NCBI RefSeq assembly: GCF_028209625.1 | Contig: NZ_JAQLDU010000001.1 | Coordinates: forward strand, 1 to 64,000 | Source: Collinsella aerofaciens | Lineage (GTDB): Bacteria > Actinomycetota > Coriobacteriia > Coriobacteriales > Coriobacteriaceae | Direction: 5' to 3' | DNA: 64,000 bases | In this document: positions 46,831 through 56,076 of the stretch, piece by piece | Numbering within the stretch: position 1 is the stretch's first letter | Layout of the letters: every line of letters begins with the position of its first letter | Notes under the pieces: model-generated | The model's database searches: none | What the model was told of the DNA's origin: nothing | Seen by the model: the letters and a program-made list of their open reading frames with translations, nothing else | Made by a program: the position numbers and the translations under genes

Positions 46831-48267
46831 ATGCCGAATGTCCCCACGATCACCCCGGGCCCAGATGATACCGAGCGCACGCCCAAAGGTGCCACCGAAA
46901 CGATTCCTCTGATTACAAACGTACATGCCGACAAGCAGAGCGAACGCACGAACGATACGGCCGAGATTTCCGATGAAGAGGCATATGCCAAGCTCAAGGC
47001 AAAACGTGCCGAACGTCGACGCAAAAAGCTGATTCGACGCGGTATTGCCGCCGGCGTCGTAGGTGCCATCGCGCTCATTGCCATTGTCGCAACCCTGGTT
47101 ATCAATGCGCAGCCACAGGGCGTTAGCGAGCCTGTGACCGACATGGTGACCGAGGGCACGTTTACCACAACGGTCGAGGCGAAAGGCCAGCTCAAACCCA
47201 TTTCGTCCTCAGTGGTCTCCCCTTCTGTCGACGGCACGGTCGATTCGATCAACGTGCAGGCAGGCCAATCCGTCAACGAGGGCGACGTGCTTATGACCAT
47301 TAAAAACGACGAGCTCGATCGCAACGTTGCCGAGGCGCAGCGTGCAGTTGCAGCCGCCCAGGAAGACCTCGCCAACGCGCAGAAAGCCCTCGCTTCCGCG
47401 CAGGCCACCCCAACGACGGACGTCGATGCAGCTTCCGCCGCAGCGGCAGGCGCCTCCGCTGGGTCCGCCGACACGAACACCGTATCGGCCGCACAGCGCA
47501 GCCTCGCATCAGCCCAGGCAAACCTCGATCAGGCGAACGCCAAGGCCGCCGGGCGCACGGTTACGGCGCCGAGCTCGGGCAGCATCGTGGAGCTTAACGC
47601 CAAGGTGGGCGCCACGGTAACAGGCGGCATGATCATGGGCGAAAGCGATACGAGCGGCGGCAAGCAGTGCATGCAGATCGCCGACCTCTCCAAGATGAAG
47701 GTAACGGTTCAGGTGGGCGAAAAGGACATCACCAAGATCGCCGTGGGCCAGAGCGCCAACGTGACCTATCCCGCGTTTCCCGATATTGTGAGCCAGGGGA
47801 CGGTCACGGCCATCGCCTCGGTGGCAAACTCCGACTCCAACTCCGGCGGCGGCAGCGTAACCTTTAACGTCGACATCCTCATCGAGGCTCCCGACGCGCG
47901 CCTGAAGCCGGGCATGACAGCCGAGGTCTCGGTGGTGACCGAGCAGCTCGACGACGTGGTGATGGTGCCGACGATGGCGCTCATGACCGAAGATGGCGAA
48001 CACTATTACGTCAACGTGGCAACCAATGACGAGGGCAAGCAAACCCGTCGCGTGAAGGTGACCATCGTGACACAAAACGACAACGAAGCCGTAGTCGGCA
48101 AGACACAGATCAAGCGCGACGACCAGGGCAACGAAATCAATCCTGGCGTGCCCACAACCAAACTGCGCGACGGTGACACCCTCGTCATGGACACCGGAGC
48201 GGGCGCAACGGCTGACGGCGGCCACAGCGCGGATTCGGGCAACATGTCTGCCGACGAGGGTATGTAA
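46831..48267 (+). CDS. Efflux periplasmic-adaptor-like subunit (MacA/HlyD family)
   Basis: 478 aa from the ATG at 46831 behind AAAGGAG; the open frame runs back to 46768. An ~70-residue cytoplasmic segment precedes one membrane helix (GVVGAIALIAIVATLVI). Then come a biotinyl-lipoyl-like half (SPSVDGTVDSINVQAGQSVNEGDVL), a coiled-coil hairpin rich in Ala/Gln (EAQRAVAAAQEDLANAQKAL and SLASAQANLDQANAK) and beta-barrel domains. It partners the ABC ATPase and permease directly downstream. In a Gram-positive it would bridge the permease to the cell wall side. Substrate unknown. Confidence 0.9.
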   Translation: MPNVPTITPGPDDTERTPKGATETIPLITNVHADKQSERTNDTAEISDEEAYAKLKAKRAERRRKKLIRRGIAAGVVGAIALIAIVATLVINAQPQGVSEPVTDMVTEGTFTTTVEAKGQLKPISSSVVSPSVDGTVDSINVQAGQSVNEGDVLMTIKNDELDRNVAEAQRAVAAAQEDLANAQKALASAQATPTTDVDAASAAAAGASAGSADTNTVSAAQRSLASAQANLDQANAKAAGRTVTAPSSGSIVELNAKVGATVTGGMIMGESDTSGGKQCMQIADLSKMKVTVQVGEKDITKIAVGQSANVTYPAFPDIVSQGTVTAIASVANSDSNSGGGSVTFNVDILIEAPDARLKPGMTAEVSVVTEQLDDVVMVPTMALMTEDGEHYYVNVATNDEGKQTRRVKVTIVTQNDNEAVVGKTQIKRDDQGNEINPGVPTTKLRDGDTLVMDTGAGATADGGHSADSGNMSADEGM

Positions 48268-49040
48268 TGCGTCCCGTCATCGACATTCGCAACGTGCACC
48301 GTATCTTTGAGAGCGAGGCCGGCTGCGCCCATATCCTGCACAACGTGAGCCTGGCGGTAGATCCCGGCGAGTTCGTCGCTATCACCGGCCCCTCGGGCTC
48401 GGGCAAGTCGACGCTCATGAACATCCTAGGCTGCCTGGATAAACCGACGGCAGGCGACTACTACCTGCAAGGGCTCAACGTGGCCGAGCTCGATGATGAC
48501 GAGCTCACCGAAGTTCGCGCCCTGAGCATTGGCTTTGTCTTTCAGAGCTTCAACCTGCTGCCGCGCCTGTCGGTTATCGAAAACGTCATGCTGCCGCTGG
48601 CCTACACCAATGTGCCCCGTAGCCAGCGCGAGATGCGCGCCGTGCACGCACTGCAGGCCGTCACGCTACCGGTCGACCACTGGGACCACCGCATATCCGA
48701 GCTCTCGGGCGGCCAGATGCAGCGTGTCGCCATCGCGCGCGCCCTCGTCAATGACCCGCCCATCATCCTGGCCGATGAGCCAACGGGAAACCTGGACTCC
48801 GCAACCGGAGCGCTTGTGATGGAGACCTTCCATAAGCTCCAGGAGCGTGGCAAAACCATCGTGCTTATCACACACGACCCCGGCATTGCCGCCGAGGCCG
48901 ACCGTGCCGTGACCATACGCGACGGTCGCATTCACGACGGCGCGTATATTCCACATGCACCGCGGACCCTGCGCAGCGCCGTAGATAGCCTGCCCATGAT
49001 TTCCGCCTCCGCCAACCCGCCGAAAGGAGTGATGGCATGA
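48267..49040 (+). CDS. ABC transporter ATPase (MacB/LolD type)
   Basis: 257 aa. Walker [16 protein letters not shown], signature [15 protein letters not shown], Walker [14 protein letters not shown] and H-loop ITHDPG. The NLDSATG sequence is typical of MacB/LolD ATPases. Its ATG overlaps the adaptor stop (TAATG) and its stop overlaps the permease start (ATGA), so all three are translationally coupled. Confidence 0.95.
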   Translation: MRPVIDIRNVHRIFESEAGCAHILHNVSLAVDPGEFVAITGPSGSGKSTLMNILGCLDKPTAGDYYLQGLNVAELDDDELTEVRALSIGFVFQSFNLLPRLSVIENVMLPLAYTNVPRSQREMRAVHALQAVTLPVDHWDHRISELSGGQMQRVAIARALVNDPPIILADEPTGNLDSATGALVMETFHKLQERGKTIVLITHDPGIAAEADRAVTIRDGRIHDGAYIPHAPRTLRSAVDSLPMISASANPPKGVMA

Positions 49041-50254
49041 GCGCCCGCGATCTCATCCAGGAAGCCCTTCATTCGCTCGAGGCCAACAAGGGGCGCAGCC
49101 TGCTCACCATCCTGGGAATCGTCATTGGCATTGCCTCGGTCATCGCCATGACCTCGCTCATCGGCGGCATCCAAAACAGCCTGGTCAACAGCCTGGGCCT
49201 CAATGCGGCACGCATGGTGCAAATCTATTCGTCGCAAGAACTCACCGAGTCGGACATCGAGAAGCTTCAAAAACTGTTGCCGCAGATTGAGCAGATCGGC
49301 ATTGTCGACAGCGCGTATACCGAATACAAGACCGGCGATAAAAGCTATACCGTCATGGCGCAGGGCGTCGACAGCGACATGCTCGACGCCGTGGGGGCCA
49401 GCAAGCTCGTTGCGGGGCGAACCTATTCCCAGGCCGAGTCCCAATCAGGCTCGCGCGTGGCGCTCATCAGCCGCGGCGGCGCCGATCAGCTTTACGGCAA
49501 CGAACAGGACGCGGTGGGGAAAACCATCAAGGTGTCCAACGGCGAGGTGCAGATTGTAGGCGTGATTGATGGCGGCAGCGACTCCATGGGCTCGCTCACG
49601 CTGTATATGCCACGCGAAACCATCGCCGGGCTGTTTGGCGACGAGAATCCTTCATTCCCCAGCGTGACGGCACTTGCCGCCGAGGGCACGGACATGGATG
49701 AGCTTTGTAAGGCCATCGAGTCCAAGGTGCGCGCGATGAAGGGCATCGAGGAGGAGGATGATGAGTACGACAGTGTATCGGCGGCATCCATGAAAAGCGC
49801 CATCGATGCACTCAACTCCTTTATGGGCGCGTTCTCGCTCATCATGGGTGCTGTCGCCAGCATCTCGCTGCTTGTCGGCGGTATCGGCATTATGAATATG
49901 ATGCTCACCAACGTGACTGAGCGCATCCGCGAGATCGGTATTCGCCGTGCCCTGGGTGCCAGTCGTCGCGATATCACCGCGCAGTTTTTGGCCGAGTCCT
50001 CGGCGCTGTGCGTCACCGGTGGCCTACTGGGTGTCCTGATTGGCTATCTGCTGGCCTGGGGCCTCGCGATGTTTGCCTCCGGATCCGGGATTCTTGGCGA
50101 GCTCGGAGCCAGCGGGCAAATCACACCGAGTTTTTCAATCGCCACGGTGCTGCTGGCCTTCGCCGTCTCCGTCGGCATCGGCGTAATCTTTGGCTTCTAC
50201 CCCGCTCGCCGCGCGGCAAAGCTCAACCCGGTGGAGTGCCTACGCTACCAGTAA
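49037..50254 (+). CDS. MacB-type ABC transporter permease
   Basis: 405 aa. One N-terminal membrane helix (LLTILGIVIGIASVIAMTSL), a MacB periplasmic core domain (~residues 50-270) and three C-terminal helices of the FtsX domain (IMNMMLTNVTERIREIGIRRALGA is the coupling segment). It ends FGFYPARRAAKLNPVECLRYQ, a family hallmark. Exports peptides, lipopeptides or antimicrobials in related systems; substrate here unknown. Confidence 0.94.
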   Translation: MSARDLIQEALHSLEANKGRSLLTILGIVIGIASVIAMTSLIGGIQNSLVNSLGLNAARMVQIYSSQELTESDIEKLQKLLPQIEQIGIVDSAYTEYKTGDKSYTVMAQGVDSDMLDAVGASKLVAGRTYSQAESQSGSRVALISRGGADQLYGNEQDAVGKTIKVSNGEVQIVGVIDGGSDSMGSLTLYMPRETIAGLFGDENPSFPSVTALAAEGTDMDELCKAIESKVRAMKGIEEEDDEYDSVSAASMKSAIDALNSFMGAFSLIMGAVASISLLVGGIGIMNMMLTNVTERIREIGIRRALGASRRDITAQFLAESSALCVTGGLLGVLIGYLLAWGLAMFASGSGILGELGASGQITPSFSIATVLLAFAVSVGIGVIFGFYPARRAAKLNPVECLRYQ

Positions 50255-50266
50255 GCCACCACCAAC

Positions 50267-50335
50267 AAGTTGCGGTGAATTAGGGACTGAATATGCTATC
50301 TAGCAGCAAAAACAGACACTATTTCACCGCAACTT
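50267..50335. repeat. Palindromic intergenic repeat, copy 2
   Basis: Arms aagttgcggtgaa/ttcaccgcaactt (50267-50279/50323-50335), perfect over 13 bp, then imperfect. Shares ctatttcaccgcaa with the element at 33818-33885. Lies between the efflux operon and the cobalamin operon, next to a transposase remnant. Confidence 0.65.
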
Positions 50336-50340
50336 ATTAA

Positions 50341-50450
50341 AGGGCTGTTTGCACCAGTTCCGGGCGTCGTCCTCGAGCTATTGGTGGATGACGGGCTTGT
50401 ACGGGTCGAGCTTGCTCGGGGCGCTCCTCCTCGCGGGCGAGAGGGCGCGC
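50341..50450 (-). pseudogene. Remnant of an IS21-type transposase (IstA-like)
   Basis: On the minus strand the frame reads ARRSAPSKLDPYKPVIHQ, then a TAG at 50378-50380, then LEDDARNWCKQP. The words SKLDPYKP...W/Q-LE-D...RNW-KQ match my memory of IstA N-terminal regions, where a Trp codon stands at the stop. Only ~35 codons remain; both sides are unrelated. No terminal repeats seen. Confidence 0.5.
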
Positions 50451-50465
50451 AGCCGTGGCGAGCGC

Positions 50466-51239
50466 CTAACGCGCGAACTCCCGTAAGAGCGCGTCTTCCA
50501 CTTCCCGAAGCGAAAGGGCCCCACCTCCCTCGGCGGGACGGGTGACCACGATGCAGCGCGCTCCCACGTCATGCGCGGCGGCGAGCTTCTCGGCCGTGCC
50601 GCCTACGGTTCCCGAGTCCTTGGTCACAAGCCACTGGGCGCCCACCTGCCGAAGCATCGCCTCGTTGAGCTCGCGGGTGAAGGGACCCTGCATGCCGATG
50701 ACGTGCGACGGCGAAAACCCCGCGTCGATGCACTTCGTTATAGCACCGGGCAGCGGGAGCACACGTACGAAAAAGCGCTCCGTGAAATCGGCGACGCGCG
50801 TGTAGGGAGCAAGCTCCTTGCTCCCCGTCGTGAGAAGCGCGCGACCCGGGTTCTCGGAGAGAAAGCGCGCCGCGCAGGCGATCGACGCGACCGGCACGAC
50901 GCCTTTGGGCAGCGCCTCGACCGGGCGCGCAAGGCGCAGGCATCGTGCACCCACGGCGAGCGAAGCGGCCCGGATGTTGCCGCTTGCGAGCGTAGCGAAG
51001 GGGTGCGTGGCGTCGACGACGATGCACGCGCCGGAAAGCTCGCGCTCCATGTCGGCATCGTCGAGCCTGCCCGCATGCACCTCGATGCCCGGAAGCTCGC
51101 CCAAAAGCTCGCCTCCGTACTCGGTTGCCGCGTAGGCACGGGCGGGGATGCCCGCCCTGCTCGCCCATTCGCACAGAAGGCGGCCCTCGGTGGTGCCGGC
51201 GAAGATGCGCAGCGCCGGCGCGGATGCGGGCGCCGTCAC
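50466..51239 (-). CDS. cobK: Precorrin-6A reductase (CobK/CbiJ)
   Basis: 257 aa from the GTG at 51239, which overlaps the cbiC stop as GTGA; the open frame to 51509 is read-through of GC-rich DNA. Motifs: RIFAGTTEGR at the start, VVDATHPFA, LLTTGSKEL, MQGPFTREL and TKDSGTVGGTAEKL. It reduces the corrin ring with NADPH. Last gene of the cobalamin operon; beyond it lie a transposase remnant and a palindrome. Confidence 0.92.
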   Translation of the reverse strand: MTAPASAPALRIFAGTTEGRLLCEWASRAGIPARAYAATEYGGELLGELPGIEVHAGRLDDADMERELSGACIVVDATHPFATLASGNIRAASLAVGARCLRLARPVEALPKGVVPVASIACAARFLSENPGRALLTTGSKELAPYTRVADFTERFFVRVLPLPGAITKCIDAGFSPSHVIGMQGPFTRELNEAMLRQVGAQWLVTKDSGTVGGTAEKLAAAHDVGARCIVVTRPAEGGGALSLREVEDALLREFAR

Positions 51240-51877
51240 TTCGGGCCGCCTGGGCGCGTGATCTGGTAGAGCAGCGCGTTCATAATGGCAGCCGCCACGG
51301 TCGAGCCGCCCTTGCGACCCCTCGCGACGATGGCTGGCACGCGTCGTGCGAGTAGCTCCTCTTTCGCCTCGACCACGTTCACAAACCCGACCGGCACCCC
51401 AACGACGAGCGCGGGCGCGATCTTCCCCGCGTCGATGAGCTCGGCGAGGCGCAGAAGTGCTGTGGGAGCGTTGCCGACGGCCACGATGAGCGGACCCTCG
51501 ATGCCGCAAGCTTTGTCCATGCTCGCAACGGCGCGAGTCGTGCCCGCGGCGCGCGCAGCCGCGGCGACATCAGGGTCGGCCATGAAGCACACGGCCTTGC
51601 AGCCAAGCTTCGCGAGCGCGGGCTTGCTTATGCCTGCGAGCGCCATGTTCGTGTCGGTGAGCACCGTGGCCCCTGCGCGCAGTGCGTCGAGCGCACAGTG
51701 CGCGGCGTCATGGGTGAACACGAGGGAATCGGCGTACGAGAAGTCGGCAGTGGTGTGGATGACGCGCTTCACGACGGGCTCTTCGAGCGGCGGGAACGTG
51801 CGGCCGCCAAGCTCTTCGGTGATAATCTCGAAGCTGCGCCGCTCGATGTCGCCGGGCGCCATCTCCTTGGAATCCAT
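51236..51877 (-). CDS. cbiC: Precorrin-8X methylmutase
   Basis: 213 aa. It moves a methyl group from C11 to C12 to form (cob)hydrogenobyrinate. Key catalytic His in RVIHTTADFSYADS; DTNMALAGISK and VGVPVGFVNVVEAKE are typical. Its ATG directly follows the cobO stop; its stop overlaps cobK. Ends with the conserved RGRKGGSTVAAAIMNALL. Confidence 0.93.
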   Translation of the reverse strand: MDSKEMAPGDIERRSFEIITEELGGRTFPPLEEPVVKRVIHTTADFSYADSLVFTHDAAHCALDALRAGATVLTDTNMALAGISKPALAKLGCKAVCFMADPDVAAAARAAGTTRAVASMDKACGIEGPLIVAVGNAPTALLRLAELIDAGKIAPALVVGVPVGFVNVVEAKEELLARRVPAIVARGRKGGSTVAAAIMNALLYQITRPGGPK

Positions 51878-52393
51878 CTAGTACTCCACTCCTTCCCTTG
51901 CACATATCCCCTGAGAGTAGGGGTGTTTCTCGCACCGCATCTCGGTTATGTAGTCGGCCTTCTCCACGATCTTGCGGGAAGGCGCGCGCCCGGTGAGCGC
52001 TACTTCGACGCCGCGCGCGGACATATCGAGCGCGCGGTCCACGAGCGCCTCGTCGACAAGCCCCTTCGAAAGCGCGTCGAGCGCCTCGTCGAGCACGAGC
52101 AGTCCCTCTTGCGCGCCCTCGAGCTCGGCGAGCGCGGAAGCGAGGTTCCCATCGTGCAGCTCGCACGTCGCGGCAAGTTCTTCCGACGTCATCGACCAGG
52201 TAAACTTGTCCGACGCCTTCCCCGCGAACACGGGCACGCCGAAATGCTCAGCGAGCAGGCGCACCTCCCCGCTTTCGCCGTCTTTCAGGAACTGCACGAC
52301 GACGACGCGGCGGCCTGCAGCGAGCATGCGAAGGGCGAGGCCCATCGCCGCCGTGGTCTTGCCTTTGCCGTCGCCATGATACACGTGGATCAT
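51878..52393 (-). CDS. cobO: Cob(I)yrinic acid a,c-diamide adenosyltransferase (CobA/BtuR family)
   Basis: 171 aa. It adds the adenosyl group to cobalt(I) corrinoids. P-loop YHGDGKGKTTAAMGLALR at the N-terminus, then VVVVQFLKDG, LLVLDEALDAL and LTGRAPSRKI, all family features. ATGA overlap with the cbiP stop. Confidence 0.94.
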   Translation of the reverse strand: MIHVYHGDGKGKTTAAMGLALRMLAAGRRVVVVQFLKDGESGEVRLLAEHFGVPVFAGKASDKFTWSMTSEELAATCELHDGNLASALAELEGAQEGLLVLDEALDALSKGLVDEALVDRALDMSARGVEVALTGRAPSRKIVEKADYITEMRCEKHPYSQGICAREGVEY

Positions 52394-53889
52394 ACGCCCT
52401 CCTCGATAATGCGGTAGACATACTCCATGTCGAGCGCCCCGCGCACGACGTCGGCCAGGCGGTCGAACTCACGCGCACGGTGATCGGCCGCGGACGCCGC
52501 GCCCGCGTCACCCACGACGCTCTCGGGCAGGCCGCGCATGCGCGCGAGCGAGCGCGCGAGGGCGAGCGCCACCCCCGGTTCGTCGAACAGGCCGTGGAGA
52601 TAGGTTCCGAACACGTTACCGCAGGCCGCGCCTTCCGGTTTGCCGCCAATCGTGCCCGCAGGGGCGCAGGAGACGGTCGTTTCGCCGTCGTGAATCTCGT
52701 ACCCGCGCGCCATCATGCCGTTCCACACCGAGAACGCGCCTTGGGCGCCCGTGATGCGCAGTGCCGACTGGGCGAGGCGCTTTTCCTCCTTGAAAACCGT
52801 ACTTGCAGGGATGAGCCCGAGCCCGCGCGCGGTGCCAGCGCCTTCCCTGCCGTGCGGGTCGGAAAGCTCGTCTCCCAAAAGCTGGTAGCCTCCGCATATG
52901 CCGAGCACCGGCGTGCCCGCGCCCGAAAGCGCGCGTACACAGGCTCCGATGCCGCTAGCCGCAAGCCAACGCGCGTCGTCGAGCGTAGTCTTCGAGCCGG
53001 GAAGCACCACCAGGTCGGGTCGGCCCAGATCGGTCGTCGAGGAAACGTAGCGCACGCCCACGCCGGGCACGCGCGAAAGCGGGTCGAAGTCGGTGAAGTT
53101 CGACAGATGCGGAAGACGCACGACGGCGACGTCGATGACGCCGCGCGCCTCGCGGGCAGATAGGCGCGGCGCGAGCGAGTCCTCGTCGTCCAGGTCAAGC
53201 GTGAGATACGGCACGACCCCCACGACGGGAACCCCGCACATCTTCTCGAGCGGGGCCAAACCCGGGCGCAGGATTTCCACATCGCCGCGGAACTTGTTCA
53301 CCACAAGCCCCCGCAAAAGCGCGCGGTCCTCGGGCGCAAGGAGCGCGACCGTGCCGTAGAGCTGGGCAAATACCCCGCCCGGGTCGATGTCGCCCGCAAG
53401 CAGCACGGGGGAGGACACGGCGCGCGCGAGCCCCATGTTGACGATGTCATTTTCGGCAAGGTTGATTTCGGCGGGGCTGCCGGCGCCCTCGATGACGATG
53501 ACGTCGTTTTCCTCCGCGAGCGAATCGAACGCCTCCAAAATCTGCGGCATGAGCGCCTTCTTTCGCGCGAAGTAGTCCCTCGCAGCGAAGGCTCCCTGCG
53601 CCTTGCCGGCCACGATGAGCTGGCTTCGGTGGCCGCTTTCGGGCTTGAGCAGGATGGGGTTCATGCGCACGTCGGGCGCGATGCCGCACGCCTCGGCCTG
53701 CATGATCTGGGCGCGCCCCATCTCGAGCCCGTCGGCCGTGACGCCGCTGTTGAGTGCCATGTTCTGGCTCTTGAAGGGAGTCACGCGCAGGCCGTCCTGC
53801 GAAAGCACGCGGCACAGCCCCGCCGCGAGCAGGCTCTTCCCCGCATTCGACATGGTGCCCTGGATCATGATGGGCTTGGCCCTACCCAC
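52390..53889 (-). CDS. cbiP: Cobyric acid synthase
   Basis: 499 aa from the GTG at 53889, nine bases after GGAGG; the longer frame to 54126 lies in cobD and shows no similarity. It amidates four side chains using glutamine and ATP. N-terminal synthetase domain (KPIMIQGTMSNAGKSLLA, FKSQNMALNSG) and C-terminal glutaminase with nucleophile Cys in VLGICGGYQLLG and YLHGLFD. Also called CobQ. The start overlaps the cobD stop by 8 bp. Confidence 0.94.
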   Translation of the reverse strand: MGRAKPIMIQGTMSNAGKSLLAAGLCRVLSQDGLRVTPFKSQNMALNSGVTADGLEMGRAQIMQAEACGIAPDVRMNPILLKPESGHRSQLIVAGKAQGAFAARDYFARKKALMPQILEAFDSLAEENDVIVIEGAGSPAEINLAENDIVNMGLARAVSSPVLLAGDIDPGGVFAQLYGTVALLAPEDRALLRGLVVNKFRGDVEILRPGLAPLEKMCGVPVVGVVPYLTLDLDDEDSLAPRLSAREARGVIDVAVVRLPHLSNFTDFDPLSRVPGVGVRYVSSTTDLGRPDLVVLPGSKTTLDDARWLAASGIGACVRALSGAGTPVLGICGGYQLLGDELSDPHGREGAGTARGLGLIPASTVFKEEKRLAQSALRITGAQGAFSVWNGMMARGYEIHDGETTVSCAPAGTIGGKPEGAACGNVFGTYLHGLFDEPGVALALARSLARMRGLPESVVGDAGAASAADHRAREFDRLADVVRGALDMEYVYRIIEEGV

Positions 53890-55105
53890 GGGTATCGACC
53901 TCCTTCGCCAAGCCTCGGCCATCCGCGCCCGCCATAGCGCCGCTGAAAGAAGCGCCGCCCCGTTCGTCGGGTTCGCCTTCGCCCGATGCGTCTTCCGCCC
54001 GAAGCGCACGGCCGAACGCCATCGCAAGCCGGGCGTTCTCCTTGCGCGTGCGCACCGCGACGCGGCACCAGAAACGGGACAGTACCGAAAACGAGCCGCA
54101 CGTGCGGACCAAAACCCCCTGATCATACAGGCGCTCGGGGATGTCTTTCGCCGGCGTGCGGACTAAAAGGAAGTTCGCATCCGACGGCACGACGGAAAGC
54201 CCGAGCGAGGAGAGCTCGTGGGAAAGCCACGCTCGCTCGCCCTCCAATACATCGCGCGTGCGCGAGACGTATTCGACGTCTTCCAGGGCGGCGATACCCG
54301 CGGCCTCGGCGACCGAAGAGACGGGCCACGCCTGCCCCGCCCGGCGAATCCCCTCGATGAGTTGGGCGTTTCCGCTGATCAGATATCCCAACCGCAACCC
54401 CGCCATTCCGTAGAGCTTGGTGAACGCGGAGAGCACGGCCACATGGCGCGAACACGCGGCGCGTGCGGCCACGCTCCTTTCGCGGGCGTCGGGCGCAAAT
54501 CCGAGGAAGCACTCGTCCACGACGAGCAGCGCGCCCACCTGCTCGCAGCGGCAAGCCGCGGCCTCGATCACGCTGGGGTCGACGAGGCGCCCCGTCGGGT
54601 TGTTCGGATTGCAGAGGTACGCCACGTCTCCCGGCCCCTCGATCGCGCGGGCGAAGGAGGCGGGCACGTCGAAGTCGTCCGCTTCGGAGAGCGGGAACTC
54701 CTGCACGCATGCGCCGTAGTACGATGCCGCCTCCGCATATTCAGAGAACGTCGGCGCGCACACGACGATGCGTTTCGGGCACACCGCCGCGGCGAGCCGC
54801 CAGATGATGTCGGACGCGCCCGCGCCGCAGACGATAGTATCTTCGGGAATGCCCTGGTCGCGCGCTAGCGCGCGAACGAGGGCGAGGCTTTCCCTATCGG
54901 GGTAGGCGTCGATTCGAGAAAGCGCCTTGCAAGCTGCGGCGACGGCGCGCGGCGAGGGGCCTGCCGGATTCACGTTCACCGAGAAGTCAATGAGGTCGGA
55001 GGCACCCCCTTCGCAAGCGATGCCGAGCGATTGCGCGCTGCCCCCATGCGTGCGGACGCGCAGGATTCCCCCGGCAGCCCGGGGCGCGGCGTGGTCTTTC
55101 CTCAT
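53882..55105 (-). CDS. cobD: Threonine-phosphate decarboxylase / aminotransferase-like CobD (CobC)
   Basis: 407 aa from the ATG at 55105 (ATGA overlap with cbiB). Fold type I pyridoxal phosphate enzyme: THGGSAQSLG and DFSVNVNPAGP near the start, YLCNPNNPTGR, and SAFTKLYGMAGLRLGYL with the cofactor Lys. It makes aminopropanol phosphate for the nucleotide loop. The C-terminal ~40 residues are Gly/Glu/Asp-rich beyond the usual family end. Histidinol-phosphate aminotransferase is the main alternative, but context decides. Confidence 0.9.
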   Translation of the reverse strand: MRKDHAAPRAAGGILRVRTHGGSAQSLGIACEGGASDLIDFSVNVNPAGPSPRAVAAACKALSRIDAYPDRESLALVRALARDQGIPEDTIVCGAGASDIIWRLAAAVCPKRIVVCAPTFSEYAEAASYYGACVQEFPLSEADDFDVPASFARAIEGPGDVAYLCNPNNPTGRLVDPSVIEAAACRCEQVGALLVVDECFLGFAPDARERSVAARAACSRHVAVLSAFTKLYGMAGLRLGYLISGNAQLIEGIRRAGQAWPVSSVAEAAGIAALEDVEYVSRTRDVLEGERAWLSHELSSLGLSVVPSDANFLLVRTPAKDIPERLYDQGVLVRTCGSFSVLSRFWCRVAVRTRKENARLAMAFGRALRAEDASGEGEPDERGGASFSGAMAGADGRGLAKEVDTRG

Positions 55106-56076
55106 GCCATCGCCCCCACGGCGAGCACGACCGCCGCGCGCGCGGCGCCGAAGACGACGAGCGCGCATACGGACGCGGCGAGCATGAGCCTTGTCGCCCG
55201 GGCGATGTCGCCCCACTCGATTTCGCGGGACGCGTCGCCTATCGTCGGTTTCTCAACGAGCTTGCCGAAATACACCGCGGGTCCTGCCAGGCGCAGCCCG
55301 AGCGCACCCGCGCACGCCGACTCGGTCTGCGCCGCGTTCGGGCTCGCATGGCGACGCCTGTCGCGGCGCCAGATGCGCGCCGCCCCGCGCGCGTCGAGCC
55401 CGACGATCGGGCACACGGCGATCATGAACAGGGCCGATAACCGCGAGGGAATCCAGTTCACCGCATCGTCGAGGCGCGCCGAGGCGCAGCCGAAGTCGAT
55501 GTAGCGCTCGTTTTTGTAGCCCACCATGCTGTCGAGCGTGTTCACCGCCTTGTACGCCATGCCCAAAGGCGCACCCCCGATCATAAGGTAGAAAAGCGGC
55601 GCGATGACACCGTCGCTCGCGTTCTCCGCCACCGTTTCCACGGCGGCGCGCGCGACGCCCTGCTCGTCGAGAACAGACGTGTCACGTCCCACGATGAGCC
55701 CGACGGCTTCGCGCGCCGCGACAAGTCCGCCCTTCGAGAACGCGCGGGCAACGGCCAGGCTCTGGCGGCGCAGCTCGCATGCCGCGAGAATCTGATAGCT
55801 CGCCCATGCCTCGGCCACGAAGCGCAAGCCGGAGTGAACCATGCCGCAAAGATGCAGGATTCCCCAGGTCAAAAGCCCACACGCAAGCGGAAGCGCCACG
55901 GCGAGCACAAGCCCTGCGGCGCGTGTGCCCGCGGACGTTTGCGGGAATGCGCCCCGCAGGCGGCCTTCGGCCCACGTGATCGCGCGCCCCATGGCGACGA
56001 CGGGATGGGGAAGCCAGCGCGGGTCGCCGAAGGCAAGGTCGGCCGCGAACCCGGCGGCGACGGCAAGAATCGTCAT
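55102..56076 (-). CDS. cbiB: Adenosylcobinamide-phosphate synthase
   Basis: 324 aa from the ATG at 56076; a GTG one codon earlier is possible. Integral membrane protein with several hydrophobic helices. It begins with FAADLAFGDPRWLPHPVVAMGRAI, the conserved CbiB N-terminus, and has TVAENASDGVIAPLFYLMIGGAPLGMAYKAVNTLDSMVGYK. It joins aminopropanol phosphate to adenosylcobyric acid. Embedded in the coupled operon with overlaps on both sides. Confidence 0.93.
   Translation of the reverse strand: MTILAVAAGFAADLAFGDPRWLPHPVVAMGRAITWAEGRLRGAFPQTSAGTRAAGLVLAVALPLACGLLTWGILHLCGMVHSGLRFVAEAWASYQILAACELRRQSLAVARAFSKGGLVAAREAVGLIVGRDTSVLDEQGVARAAVETVAENASDGVIAPLFYLMIGGAPLGMAYKAVNTLDSMVGYKNERYIDFGCASARLDDAVNWIPSRLSALFMIAVCPIVGLDARGAARIWRRDRRRHASPNAAQTESACAGALGLRLAGPAVYFGKLVEKPTIGDASREIEWGDIARATRLMLAASVCALVVFGAARAAVVLAVGAMA

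Noticed and set aside
50466..51509. 347-aa reading of cobK
   Set aside because: The Arg-rich N-terminal ~90 residues overlap cbiC; the GTG at 51239 gives the expected length and a GTGA overlap.
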